From positions 620,001 through 684,000 of the forward strand of contig CAVPFW010000022.1 in assembly GCA_963703855.1 (NCBI GenBank): DNA of 64,000 nucleotides, read 5' to 3'. How positions within the stretch are numbered: the first letter of the stretch is position 1; each line of letters opens with the position of its first letter. The stretch comes from AP-15 sp963703855 (lineage in GTDB: Bacteria > Pseudomonadota > Alphaproteobacteria > ATCC43930 > CGMCC-115725). Both the position numbers and the translations under genes were made by a program. Positions 38,360 through 47,116 of this stretch are shown here, piece after piece. The notes beneath the pieces were generated by a model that was not told where the DNA came from, did no database searches, and was given only the letters and a program-made list of their open reading frames with translations.

Positions 38360-39666
38360 GCGACCGGGGTGCTGCCTCGGCGGGCGCACCCCGCCTGCTG
38401 ATCCGCGGCGCCCGGCTGCTCGATCCGGCAAGCGGGCTCGATGCAGCCGGCGACCTGCTGGTCGAGAGCGGTCGGATCGCCGCCGCCGGCGGGAGGCTTT
38501 CGGCGCTGCATGCCGAAATAGTGGCGGCTGAGGGGCTGTGCTTGGCGCCTGGTCTCGTCGACATGCGCGTTCAACTGCGCGAGCCCGGCGCCGAGCACAT
38601 GGAATCGATCGAGAGTGGCGGGCAGGCCGCCGCGGCCGGCGGGGTGACGACAATGGTCGCGCTGCCCAACACCGATCCGCCGGTCGACGATGTCTCGGTC
38701 GTCGAGTTCCTGGCCCGCCGGGCGCGCGAGGTCAAGCTCGCCAAGATCCACACCTACGCTGCGGCGACCAAGGGGCTGAGCGGGCGTCGGCTGACCGAGA
38801 TGGGCCTGCTCGCGGCCAATGGCGCGCTCGGCTTCACCGACGGGGTCAAGGCCGTCGCCGACGCGCTGGTCATGCGCCGGGTGCTCGCCTATGCCCGCAG
38901 CTTCGACCTCTTGGTGCTGCAGCACCCGGAGGAGCCGAGCCTCGCCGGGGCGGGCGAGGTCAACGAGGGCGAGATCGCCACCCGGCTCGGCCTGTCGGCG
39001 ATCACCCCGGCGGCCGAGATCATCATGATCGAGCGCGATCTGCGGCTCGTCGAATTGACCGGCGCGCGCTATCACGCCGCCCATCTGTCGACCGCCGCCG
39101 GGGTCGAGGCGATCCGGCGCGCGAAGGCGCAGGGGCTGCCGGTAACCTGCGACACGGCACCCCCTTATTTCGCATTGAACGAGACCGCGATCGGCGACTA
39201 CCGGACCTTTGCCAAGCTGTCGCCGCCGTTGCGCAGCGAAGCGGACCGGCATGCGGTGATCGCGGGGCTGCGCGACGGCACGATCGACGCGATCGTCAGC
39301 GACCACGCGCCGTGGGACCAGGATTCGAAGCGTCTGCCGTTCAGCTCGGCGGCCTACGGGATCGTCGGGCTCGAAACCTTGCTGCCATTGTCGCTCGAGC
39401 TCTATCACAACCGCGATCTCGGCCTGCTCGATGTGATCGCGCGGCTGACCTGGAACCCCGCCCGCATCCTGCGCCTACCGGTCGGGCGGCTGACACCGGG
39501 GGCGCCCGCCGATCTGGTGCTGTTCGATCTGGATGGGCCGTGGCGAATCTGCACCGACGAGTTCCGCTCGAAATCGAAGAACGCGCCGTTCGACGGCCGC
39601 CCGGTCCGTGGCCGCGTGCGGCGCACGATCGTCGACGGCCGCACCATCTTTCGCCGCGAGGGCTGA
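38356..39666 (+). CDS. pyrC: Dihydroorotase-like protein lacking the HxH metal site (pseudo-dihydroorotase partner of ATCase, 436 aa)
   Basis: A GTG start at 38356 overlaps the pyrB stop. The amidohydrolase barrel is complete, but the metal-binding HxH of true dihydroorotases reads VDMRVQLREPG, with Arg71 and Gln73 in place of the two His. Other metal-site positions survive (LVLQHPEE, YHAAHLST, IVSDHAPW). Such inactive dihydroorotase homologues encoded beside pyrB are known in several proteobacteria, where they are needed for assembly of the ATCase complex, while an active PyrC is encoded elsewhere. I therefore expect a structural role, not catalysis. Automatic pipelines will call it dihydroorotase. 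Confidence 0.88.
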   Translation: MSDRGAASAGAPRLLIRGARLLDPASGLDAAGDLLVESGRIAAAGGRLSALHAEIVAAEGLCLAPGLVDMRVQLREPGAEHMESIESGGQAAAAGGVTTMVALPNTDPPVDDVSVVEFLARRAREVKLAKIHTYAAATKGLSGRRLTEMGLLAANGALGFTDGVKAVADALVMRRVLAYARSFDLLVLQHPEEPSLAGAGEVNEGEIATRLGLSAITPAAEIIMIERDLRLVELTGARYHAAHLSTAAGVEAIRRAKAQGLPVTCDTAPPYFALNETAIGDYRTFAKLSPPLRSEADRHAVIAGLRDGTIDAIVSDHAPWDQDSKRLPFSSAAYGIVGLETLLPLSLELYHNRDLGLLDVIARLTWNPARILRLPVGRLTPGAPADLVLFDLDGPWRICTDEFRSKSKNAPFDGRPVRGRVRRTIVDGRTIFRREG

Positions 39667-39693
39667 GCCCGGCATGAGCGCCTGCGCGGAACC

Positions 39694-39846
39694 GCCCTCA
39701 CCCACCCGTCCGTACCGGCCGGATCCCCCCTCTCCCGCATTGCGGGAGAGGGGGCCGAACGCAGCGAGGCGGGTGAGGGGGGTGCCGGACGCGGGTTCTG
39801 GAGCAGCCCCCCTCACCCTGCCCTCTCCCCCGGCCGGGGGTAGAGG
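39694..39846. repeat. Palindromic intergenic repeats, family A (tandem copies 4a and 4b)
   Basis: Two hairpins in a row lie between the dihydroorotase-like gene and plsY. The first has a perfect 12-bp stem CCCCTCTCCCGC-ATT-GCGGGAGAGGGG flanked by CCCTCACCC and GGGTGAGGGG. The second is CCCCTCACCCTGCC then CTCTCCCCCGGCCGGGGGTAGAG. This is the largest family A locus of the window. Confidence 0.8.
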
Positions 39847-39867
39847 AATTCAACGCACCGCGCCACG

Positions 39868-40455
39868 ATGACCGGCCTCGTTCTCGCCATCATCATCGGC
39901 TACCTGCTGGGCTCGGTCCCGTTCGGACTGATGTTGAGCCGGCTCGCCGGGCATGGCGACATTCGCCGGATCGGCTCGGGCAGTATCGGCGCGACCAACG
40001 TGTTGCGCACCGGCAGCAAGGGCCTCGCGGCGCTGACCCTGCTGTTTGACGTGGGCAAGGGAGCGGTCGCGGTGGCCATCGCCCAAGGCTGGAGCCCGCA
40101 GGCAGCGCTGGCTGCCGGGCTGTGCGTGATCCTCGGCCATATGTTTCCGGTCTGGCTCGGTTTTCGCGGCGGCAAAGGTGTCGCTACAGCGCTCGGCGTG
40201 CTGATCGCGCTCGCCTGGCCGGTGGCGCTCGTCGCCGCGCTGATCTGGCTCGCCGTCGCTTGCTACTCCCGCTATTCCTCGCTTGCGGCGCTGATCGCCG
40301 CGGTCGCCAGCGCCGGCGTGGCACCATTCCTCGCCGAGCGATCGACGGCCGTGCTGATCGCGGTCATCGCGCTGCTGCTGATCCTGCGGCACCACACCAA
40401 TATCCGGCGCCTGATCGCGGGCAGGGAAAGCCGGATCTCTTTCAAAAAAAGCTGA
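39868..40455 (+). CDS. plsY: Glycerol-3-phosphate acyltransferase PlsY (195 aa)
   Basis: An integral membrane enzyme that transfers acyl groups from acyl-phosphate to glycerol-3-phosphate, the first step of phospholipid synthesis. The three PlsY motifs are visible: GSVPFGLMLSRLAGHGDIR followed by GSGSIGATNVLRTGS, then GHMFPVWLGFRGGKGVATALG, and the late LLILRHHTNIRRLIAGRE. About five helices and normal length. The dprA reading frame begins within the next few bases. Confidence 0.95.
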   Translation: MTGLVLAIIIGYLLGSVPFGLMLSRLAGHGDIRRIGSGSIGATNVLRTGSKGLAALTLLFDVGKGAVAVAIAQGWSPQAALAAGLCVILGHMFPVWLGFRGGKGVATALGVLIALAWPVALVAALIWLAVACYSRYSSLAALIAAVASAGVAPFLAERSTAVLIAVIALLLILRHHTNIRRLIAGRESRISFKKS

Positions 40456-40462
40456 GGGCGCC

Positions 40463-41608
40463 CTGGCCGCGCGCGAGCTCGACCCTGAGGAGCGGCTCGA
40501 CTGGCTGCGCCTCAGCCGCACCGAATCGGTCGGCCCGATCAGCTTTTACGCGATGCTGCGGCGGTTCGGCTCGGCCCGCGCGGCGCTCCAGGCATTGCCT
40601 CGCCTCGCCCGGCGCAGCGAGCGCGCCAGGACCGTGACCGCGGTGACGCGGGCCGCGGCCGAAGCCGAGCTTGCCGCCCTCCATCGCCTCGGCGCCCGGC
40701 TCGTCTGCTGGGGCGAGCCCGCCTATCCGACCGCCCTCGCCGCGATCGAGGACGCGCCGCCGATCCTGACCGTGCTCGGGCGGCCCGAACTGCTCGACCA
40801 GCCGATGATTGCGGTGGTCGGCGCGCGCAACGCCTCGGCCAACGGTCGGCGTTTCGCCCGCGAGCTCGCCGCCGGGCTCGGCCGCGGCGGGCTCATCATC
40901 GTCTCCGGGCTCGCGCGCGGGATCGACGCCGCCGCCCATCTGGGCGCGCTTGAGACCGGCACGGTCGGGGTCGTCGCCGGCGGCGCCGATATCGTCTATC
41001 CCGAGGAGAATCGCGGGCTCCACGACGCCTTGCGCCGGCAGGGCGCGATCGTCGCCGAGCTGCCGCTCGGCAGCGAGCCGCAGGCGCGTCATTTCCCGCG
41101 CCGCAACCGGATCATTTCCGGGATGGCGCTGGGCGTCCTCGTCGTCGAGGCGGCGGCGCGCTCGGGCTCCCTGATCACCGCGCGCTATGCACTCGAACAG
41201 GGCCGCGAGGTCTTCGCCGTGCCGGGCTCGCCGCTCGATCCGCGCTGCCGCGGCGCCAATGACCTGCTGCGCCGCGGTGCCACCTTGACCGAGACCGCCG
41301 AGGATGTGCTGTCGCAGCTCGGGCCGCTGGTGCAGGGCGCGCAGCCGCCGCGCCCGTTATCGCCGCTGCCGATCCTGGCCGAAGAGAGCTGGCCGTCGAG
41401 CTGGCCCTCGGGCGGGGCCGGGGAACCGGCCGCCGACGAGGATGCGCTCGACATGGTCCTCGAAAGACTGGGACCGACGCCGGTCGCGGTTGACGAACTG
41501 GTGCGCCAGTGCCAATTGACGGCATCCGCGGTCGCCACTCTCCTCCTCGAGCTGGAGCTGGCCGGCCGAGTCGAACGTCATCCCGGCAATCTCGTCTCCT
41601 TGCGCTGA
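40463..41608 (+). CDS. dprA: DNA-processing protein DprA (about 381 aa), start uncertain
   Basis: DprA protects incoming single-stranded DNA and loads RecA during transformation. The Rossmann-like core is clear: AVVGARNASANGRRFAREL, IVSGLARGIDAAAHLGAL, VVAGGADIVYPEEN, then HFPRRNRIISGMALGVLVVE and ARYALEQGREVFAVPGSPLD. A C-terminal winged-helix (DELVRQCQLTASAVATLLLE) is present. The conserved N-terminus (EERLDWLRLSRTESVGPISF) lies upstream of the first ATG (40553), with no ATG or GTG before it; a CTG at 40463 is the only plausible start, or a base is missing near the plsY junction. The core itself is intact. Confidence 0.88.
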   Translation: MAARELDPEERLDWLRLSRTESVGPISFYAMLRRFGSARAALQALPRLARRSERARTVTAVTRAAAEAELAALHRLGARLVCWGEPAYPTALAAIEDAPPILTVLGRPELLDQPMIAVVGARNASANGRRFARELAAGLGRGGLIIVSGLARGIDAAAHLGALETGTVGVVAGGADIVYPEENRGLHDALRRQGAIVAELPLGSEPQARHFPRRNRIISGMALGVLVVEAAARSGSLITARYALEQGREVFAVPGSPLDPRCRGANDLLRRGATLTETAEDVLSQLGPLVQGAQPPRPLSPLPILAEESWPSSWPSGGAGEPAADEDALDMVLERLGPTPVAVDELVRQCQLTASAVATLLLELELAGRVERHPGNLVSLR

Positions 41609-41914
41609 GTGTCGCCTTGACCACTTCTAAGGCCGTCATTGCCATGCTTGACCCAAGGGTGCCGGGTTCGGAAATGGCCACTACACGAGAATAGCTGTCG
41701 AGCGTGCTGGCGCAATTTGAAGGACCCCTTGCCCGGATTTATTCCGGGCATCCACGCCTTGGACACCGTCATGGCCGAGCCGAAGGAAGGGGTCGATGTC
41801 CACGGACCAACTCCGTGGGCTGAAGGCCCGCGGGACGAGCCCGGTCATGGGGAGTAAAGTGATGTTGACGCTGTCAAGTACTGCTGCCGTTGGGGGAATG
41901 ATAAGAACAGGCTC
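41609..41914. repeat. Intergenic region with palindromic repeat, family B (copy 2, about 41634-41851)
   Basis: Blocks GGCCGTCATTGCCATGCTTG, CCGGATTTATTCCGGGCATC followed by CACGCC, ACACCGTCATGGCCGAG and GACGAGCCCGGTCATGG match the arms of the element at 30037. No gene is present. The topA promoter and ribosome-binding site must lie in the last ~60 bases. Confidence 0.6.
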
Positions 41915-44773
41915 ATGAAAGTCGTCGTCGTCGAATCGCCGGCTAAGGCGAAAACCATCAACAAGTATCTCGGCAGCGACTACACGGTGGTCGCCAGCTA
42001 CGGCCATGTCCGCGACCTTCCGGCCAAGGACGGCTCGGTCCTGCCCGATGCGGATTTCGCGATGTCGTGGGAGGTCGACGGCAAATCCGAAAAGCATATG
42101 AAGGCGATCCTTCAGGCGGTGCGCGGCGCGGACGGGCTGTTCCTCGCCACCGACCCCGACCGCGAGGGCGAGGCGATCTCGTGGCACGTCCAGGAGGTGC
42201 TGAGATCGCGGCGGGCATTGAAGGGCCTCGATGTCAAGCGGGTGGTCTTCAACGAGGTGACCAAGAACGCGGTTATCGAAGCGTTCCGCCGCCCGCGCGA
42301 GATCGACCGCGAGCTGGTCGACGCCTATCTGGCGCGCCGGGCGCTCGATTATCTGGTCGGCTTTACGTTGTCGCCGGTGCTGTGGCGCAAATTGCCGGGC
42401 AGCCGCTCGGCTGGCCGCGTCCAATCGGTGGCGCTGCGCCTCGTTTGCGAGCGCGAAGCCGAGATCGAGGCGTTCAAGTCGCGCGAATACTGGACGGTCG
42501 AGGTCACCTTCACGACCGAGGCCGGGCAGAGCTTTACGGCACGGCTGACCCATTTCGACGGCAAGCGGCTCGAACGCTTCGACCTCGACACCGAGGAGAA
42601 AGCGCGAGCCGCCGCCGATGCGATCCTGCGTGCCCCTGGTTTCGCAGTCGCCGAAATCGAAAGCCGGCAGGTCCGCCGCAACCCGTTCCCGCCGTTTACC
42701 ACCTCGACCCTGCAGCAGGAGGCTTCGCGCAAGCTCGGGCTCTCCGCCAGCCGGACGATGCAGATCGCCCAGCGCCTCTATGAAGGCATCGATCTGAGCG
42801 GCGAGACGGTCGGGCTCATTACTTATATGCGGACCGACGGCGTCGCGATCTCGGGCGAGGCGATCGCCGCCGCGCGCCAACTGATCGGCCGCGAATTCGG
42901 AGCGAAGTATGTCCCCGACGCGCCGCGGGTCTACCGCAGCCAGGCCAAGAACGCGCAGGAGGCGCACGAGGCGATCCGCCCGACCGATCTGGCGCGCAAG
43001 CCCGCAGATCTCACCGCCTATCTCGACCGCGATCAGCGCCGGCTCTACGAGCTGGTCTGGAAACGCACCCTGGCGAGCCAGATGGCCTCGGCCTTGCTAG
43101 AGCAGGTCACCGTCGACATTGCCGATCCCTCCGGACGGCTGCGGCTGCGCGCCACCGGCTCGGTCGTGCTGTTCGACGGGTTTCTGGCGCTCTACCAGGA
43201 AGACCGCGACGACACCGCCGAGGAAGAGGGCGAGGACCGCCGGCTGCCGCAGATGCGCGAAAGCGAGCGCCTCGCCCGCGGCGCAATCGCGCCGAGCCAG
43301 CATTTCACCCAGCCGCCCCCGCGCTACACCGAGGCGAGCTTGGTCAAAAAGCTCGAAGAGCTCGGCATCGGTCGCCCCTCGACCTATGCCTCGATCCTGC
43401 AGGTTCTGCAGGACCGCACCTATGTCCGGCTCGACAAGCGGCGCTTTTTCCCCGAGGACCGCGGGCGGCTCGTCACGGCATTTCTGGAGAGCTTTTTCGA
43501 GCGCTACGTCGAATACAACTTCACCGCCGATCTCGAAAATCAGCTCGACGAGGTGTCCGGCGGACGCATCGACTGGAAGGAGCTGCTGCGCAACTTCTGG
43601 CGGGATTTTTCGACGGCCGTCGACGGCACCAGGGAGTTGACGATCAGCCAGGTGCTGACGGCGCTCGACGAGGGGCTCGGACGGCACTTCTTCCCCGATG
43701 ACGGCTCCGGGCGCGATCCGCGCGTCTGCCCGGTCTGCGGCGCCGGCCGGCTCAGCCTCAAGCTCGGCAAGTTCGGCGCGTTCATCGGCTGCTCCAACTA
43801 CCCGAGCTGCCGGTACACCCGCCCGCTCGCGGTCGAGGGCGACGCGGCGGACGATCCTGCCGACACGACGCTCGGGACCGACCCGTCGAGCGGGTTGGAG
43901 GTGACGATCAAGAAAGGCCCGTTCGGCCACTACATCCAGCTCGGCTCGGCCAACGGCGATGCCAAGCCCAAGCGGGTGGCGCTGCCGCGCTCGCTGAAGC
44001 CGGCCGATGTCGATCTCGCGACGGCGCTGCGGCTGTTGGCGTTGCCGCGCGAGCTCGGGCGTCATCCCGAAACCGGCGACACGATCATCGCCGGGATCGG
44101 CCGCTTCGGCCCCTACATCAAGCACGGTGCGAGCTTCAAATCGCTTGCCGCCGACGACGATGTGCTGACCATCGGCGTCAACCGCGCCGTCGTCCTGCTG
44201 GCCGAGCCGGCGGCGGAGCGGCGGCGCAGCGCGCCGCAACCGTTGCGCTCGCTCGGGCCGCATCCCGATGGCGGCGCCGTGGCGCTCTATCAAGGGCGCT
44301 ACGGCCCGTATGTCAGCCATGACGGCGTCTTCGCCTCGTTGCCGAAGACCGCAGATCCTGAGGCTTTCTCGCTCGAAGAGGCGATCCCGCTGCTCGCCGC
44401 GCGCCGCGAGGCGAGCCCGCGCCGGCAACGCAAGACCGCTAGGCCTGGCTCGAAGGTGCCGGGACGACCGATGGCAAAGCCGGCGGGTCGGACGAAGACG
44501 GTTGCTGGGGTAAAGCCGACGGTGAGGGCAAAGCCGGCCGCTGGGGCAAAGCCGACGGTGAGGGCAAAGCCGGCCGCTGGGGCAAAGCCGACGGTGAGGG
44601 CAAAGCCGGCCGCTGGGGCAAAGCCGACGGTGAGGGCAAAGCCGGCCGCTGGGGCAAAGCCCGCGGCCGCCACGAAACGGAAAGCTGCATCGGGCCGAGC
44701 TGCCGCCGCAGCAAACAAGGCCGCGACCGCCCCATCGGCAAAAAAGCCGCGCCCGCGCGCGCCGCCGGGCTAG
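41915..44773 (+). CDS. topA: DNA topoisomerase I with a repeat-rich basic tail (952 aa)
   Basis: Type IA enzyme that relaxes negative supercoils. The Toprim domain starts MKVVVVESPAKAKTINKYLG with FLATDPDREGEAISWHV; the active-site Tyr is in GLITYMRTDGVAI (about residue 307). A four-Cys zinc ribbon CPVCGAGRLSLKLGKFGAF with CSNYPSCRYTRP follows at about 607-635, then further degenerate C-terminal repeats with GRFGPYIKHG and GRYGPYVSHDG. From about residue 850 the tail is Lys/Ala/Pro-rich and contains four exact 12-residue repeats KPTVRAKPAAGA. Long basic tails of this kind bind DNA nonspecifically. The rnr gene follows directly after the stop. Confidence 0.96.
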   Translation: MKVVVVESPAKAKTINKYLGSDYTVVASYGHVRDLPAKDGSVLPDADFAMSWEVDGKSEKHMKAILQAVRGADGLFLATDPDREGEAISWHVQEVLRSRRALKGLDVKRVVFNEVTKNAVIEAFRRPREIDRELVDAYLARRALDYLVGFTLSPVLWRKLPGSRSAGRVQSVALRLVCEREAEIEAFKSREYWTVEVTFTTEAGQSFTARLTHFDGKRLERFDLDTEEKARAAADAILRAPGFAVAEIESRQVRRNPFPPFTTSTLQQEASRKLGLSASRTMQIAQRLYEGIDLSGETVGLITYMRTDGVAISGEAIAAARQLIGREFGAKYVPDAPRVYRSQAKNAQEAHEAIRPTDLARKPADLTAYLDRDQRRLYELVWKRTLASQMASALLEQVTVDIADPSGRLRLRATGSVVLFDGFLALYQEDRDDTAEEEGEDRRLPQMRESERLARGAIAPSQHFTQPPPRYTEASLVKKLEELGIGRPSTYASILQVLQDRTYVRLDKRRFFPEDRGRLVTAFLESFFERYVEYNFTADLENQLDEVSGGRIDWKELLRNFWRDFSTAVDGTRELTISQVLTALDEGLGRHFFPDDGSGRDPRVCPVCGAGRLSLKLGKFGAFIGCSNYPSCRYTRPLAVEGDAADDPADTTLGTDPSSGLEVTIKKGPFGHYIQLGSANGDAKPKRVALPRSLKPADVDLATALRLLALPRELGRHPETGDTIIAGIGRFGPYIKHGASFKSLAADDDVLTIGVNRAVVLLAEPAAERRRSAPQPLRSLGPHPDGGAVALYQGRYGPYVSHDGVFASLPKTADPEAFSLEEAIPLLAARREASPRRQRKTARPGSKVPGRPMAKPAGRTKTVAGVKPTVRAKPAAGAKPTVRAKPAAGAKPTVRAKPAAGAKPTVRAKPAAGAKPAAATKRKAASGRAAAAANKAATAPSAKKPRPRAPPG
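44513..44656 (+). repeat. Four perfect 36-bp tandem repeats in topA
   Basis: Copies begin at 44513, 44549, 44585 and 44621. Each encodes KPTVRAKPAAGA in frame, so copy number can change by slippage or recombination without breaking topA. The repeats lie in the basic C-terminal tail, outside the catalytic core. Confidence 0.95.
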
Positions 44774-47011
44774 ATGGCGCGCTCCCCGTCGGCGGCTTCA
44801 AAGGCAAGGCGGCGCCCTAACTTCGGCGTCTTGCCGCCGGAAAGCGAGGTGGTCGCCTTTATCCGCGCGAGCCCGTCTGCCGTCGGCAAGCGCGAGATTG
44901 CCCGCGCGTTTGGCGTCCCGCCCGCCGAACGGCCGGCGCTGCGCGACATGCTGCGCCAGATCGAGCGGTCGGGTGCGGTGGCCCGCGCCGCCAATCGGCG
45001 TCTGGTCGGCGGACCGGCCATACCCGAGGTTGCCGTCGTCGAGCGGTTCGGCAGCGATGATGATGGCGTCCCGCTCGCCCGCCCGGTCGCCTGGCCGGGC
45101 CCCGATCCGGCGCCGGTGCTGCGGCTCGCCAAGGAAAGCGGCGAGGCGGTCCCGCTCGGCGGCCGAGCGGCGGCGCGGCTGGTCACGCTCGAAAGCGGCG
45201 AGATCGAGGCTCGGGTCATCCGCCGGCTCGATCCGGCCGCTAACCGGGTTGTCGGGGTGTTCCATCGCGACCGCGAAGGCGGCCGGGTGGTGCCGGCCGA
45301 TCGCCGCAACAAGACCGAATATCGGGTCGCAGAGCGCGACGCGGGCGGTGCCGGCGATGGCGAATTGGTCGTCGCCGAGGAGCTGCCGGCCGCCCGGTTC
45401 GGGTTGCCGCGGGCGCGCATCGCCGAGCGGCTCGGCCCGTCTTCGGACCCCGGGGTGATCAGCCTGTTGGCAATCGCGTCGTTCGATATCCCGACCGAAT
45501 TTCCCGCGGCCGCGATCGCCGAGGCCGCGGCGGCGCTGCCGACAGGCCCGGCCGCGCGCGCCGATCTGCGCGCGATCCCGCTGGTCACGATCGACGGCAG
45601 CGACGCCCGCGACTTCGACGACGCGGTGTGGGCCGAGCCCGACCCCGACTCGGCCAATGCCGATGGCTGGCATCTCCTGGTCGCCATCGCCGACGTCGCC
45701 TGGTATGTGCGCCCCGGCAGCGCGCTCGACCGCGAGGCCGAACGGCGCGGCAACTCGGTCTACTTCCCGGACCGCGTCGTGCCGATGCTGCCCGAGGCGT
45801 TGTCGAACGAGCTGTGCTCGTTGAAGCCGGGGGTCGATCGCGCCTGTCTCGCGGTCGAGCTGTGGATCGACGCCGCCGGGCATAAGCGCCGCCACCGCTT
45901 CGCGCGCGCGCTTATGCGTTCGGCCGCGCGTCTGACCTATGAAGAAATCCAGGCGGCGCGCGACGGGCACGGCGAGCTGCCCTCGGCGGTGCCGCCGCAA
46001 GCGGTGGCGGCGCTCTACGGCGCTTTCGATGCGCTCGCTCGGGCGCGCGCCGCGCGTGGCGCGCTCGAGCTCGACATCCGCGAGGACCGGGTCGTGCTCG
46101 ACCCCGAACGGCGGCCCGTTGCGGTCGTTCCGGCCCCGCAACTCGCCAGCCACCGGCTGATCGAGGAGTTCATGATCCTCGCCAATGTCGCAGCGGCCGA
46201 GGAGCTCGAAGCCCGGCACCAGCCCTGCATGTACCGCGTCCACGACGCGCCCGACCCGGAAAAGGTCGCGGCGTTGGGCAGTTTCCTCGACGAGCTCGGG
46301 GTTCCCGGGCTCGCCTTCGCCAAGGGCCAGGCGCCGAAGCCCGAGCTGTTCAACCGGCTGCTGCGCCGGGCCGAGGCGACCGCGGTGGCCCCGCTCGTCA
46401 ACGACCTCGTGCTGCGCTGCCAGGCGCAGGCCGCCTACAGCCCGAGCAACATCGGTCACTTCGGGCTGGGGTTGCGGCGCTACGCGCATTTCACCTCGCC
46501 GATCCGCCGCTACGCCGACCTTCTCGTGCATCGCGCGCTGATCGCCGGGGCCAACCGCGCCGGAAACGATTTCGGCGCCGGCGGGCTGCCCTCCGAAATC
46601 GACCACGACACGATGGCAACCCTCGGCGAGCACATCTCCGCCACCGAACGCCGCGCCGCCGCCGCCGAGCGCGCCGCGATCGAACGCTATCGCACCACCT
46701 TGGTCGCCGGCTCGATCGGCGGCGTCTTTGCCGCGCGCATCAGCGGCGTCGCCGAGTTCGGGCTGTTCGTCACGTTAGCGGAGAGCGGCGCCACCGGGCT
46801 TGTTCCGGTCTCGACCCTGCCCGGCGATTACTACGACCGGCACGACCGGGGGCTGCGCCTGGTCGGGCGGCGTCATGGCCGGGTTTTTCGACTTGGCGAC
46901 GAGATCTCGGTTCGGCTCGTCGAGGCCGATCCGATTGGGGGTCGGCTGTTGTTTCGGCTCGAAGGCGAAGCGACGGCCGCCCGTCGCGGCCGCTTCGGGC
47001 GGCACGGTTGA
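44774..47011 (+). CDS. rnr: Ribonuclease R (745 aa)
   Basis: Processive 3-prime to 5-prime exoribonuclease of the RNase II family, active on structured RNA. Order: N-terminal winged helix (about 15-75), cold-shock domains, the RNB catalytic core with TIDGSDARDFDDAVWAEPD (the four metal-binding Asp) and IADVAWYVRPGSALD, the RRYADLLVHRALI helix, and an S1 domain at about 655-735 (GVFAARISGVAEFGLFVTLA). Frame and length are normal. The ATG abuts the topA stop codon, so the two are probably co-transcribed. Confidence 0.96.
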   Translation: MARSPSAASKARRRPNFGVLPPESEVVAFIRASPSAVGKREIARAFGVPPAERPALRDMLRQIERSGAVARAANRRLVGGPAIPEVAVVERFGSDDDGVPLARPVAWPGPDPAPVLRLAKESGEAVPLGGRAAARLVTLESGEIEARVIRRLDPAANRVVGVFHRDREGGRVVPADRRNKTEYRVAERDAGGAGDGELVVAEELPAARFGLPRARIAERLGPSSDPGVISLLAIASFDIPTEFPAAAIAEAAAALPTGPAARADLRAIPLVTIDGSDARDFDDAVWAEPDPDSANADGWHLLVAIADVAWYVRPGSALDREAERRGNSVYFPDRVVPMLPEALSNELCSLKPGVDRACLAVELWIDAAGHKRRHRFARALMRSAARLTYEEIQAARDGHGELPSAVPPQAVAALYGAFDALARARAARGALELDIREDRVVLDPERRPVAVVPAPQLASHRLIEEFMILANVAAAEELEARHQPCMYRVHDAPDPEKVAALGSFLDELGVPGLAFAKGQAPKPELFNRLLRRAEATAVAPLVNDLVLRCQAQAAYSPSNIGHFGLGLRRYAHFTSPIRRYADLLVHRALIAGANRAGNDFGAGGLPSEIDHDTMATLGEHISATERRAAAAERAAIERYRTTLVAGSIGGVFAARISGVAEFGLFVTLAESGATGLVPVSTLPGDYYDRHDRGLRLVGRRHGRVFRLGDEISVRLVEADPIGGRLLFRLEGEATAARRGRFGRHG

Positions 47012-47116
47012 TCGCGGGCCGACGCCGATTTACCATTCGCAACGCGGCGGAGGGGGTTTCGCCCGAGGCTGGCGGCTCGTCGGGCGGTCGCTGCGCGGAT
47101 TTCAGGGGTCTGCTCG

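Noticed and set aside
41681..46633. Long minus-strand frames opposite topA and rnr
   Set aside because: Both host genes are complete and conserved; the antisense frames are composition artefacts.
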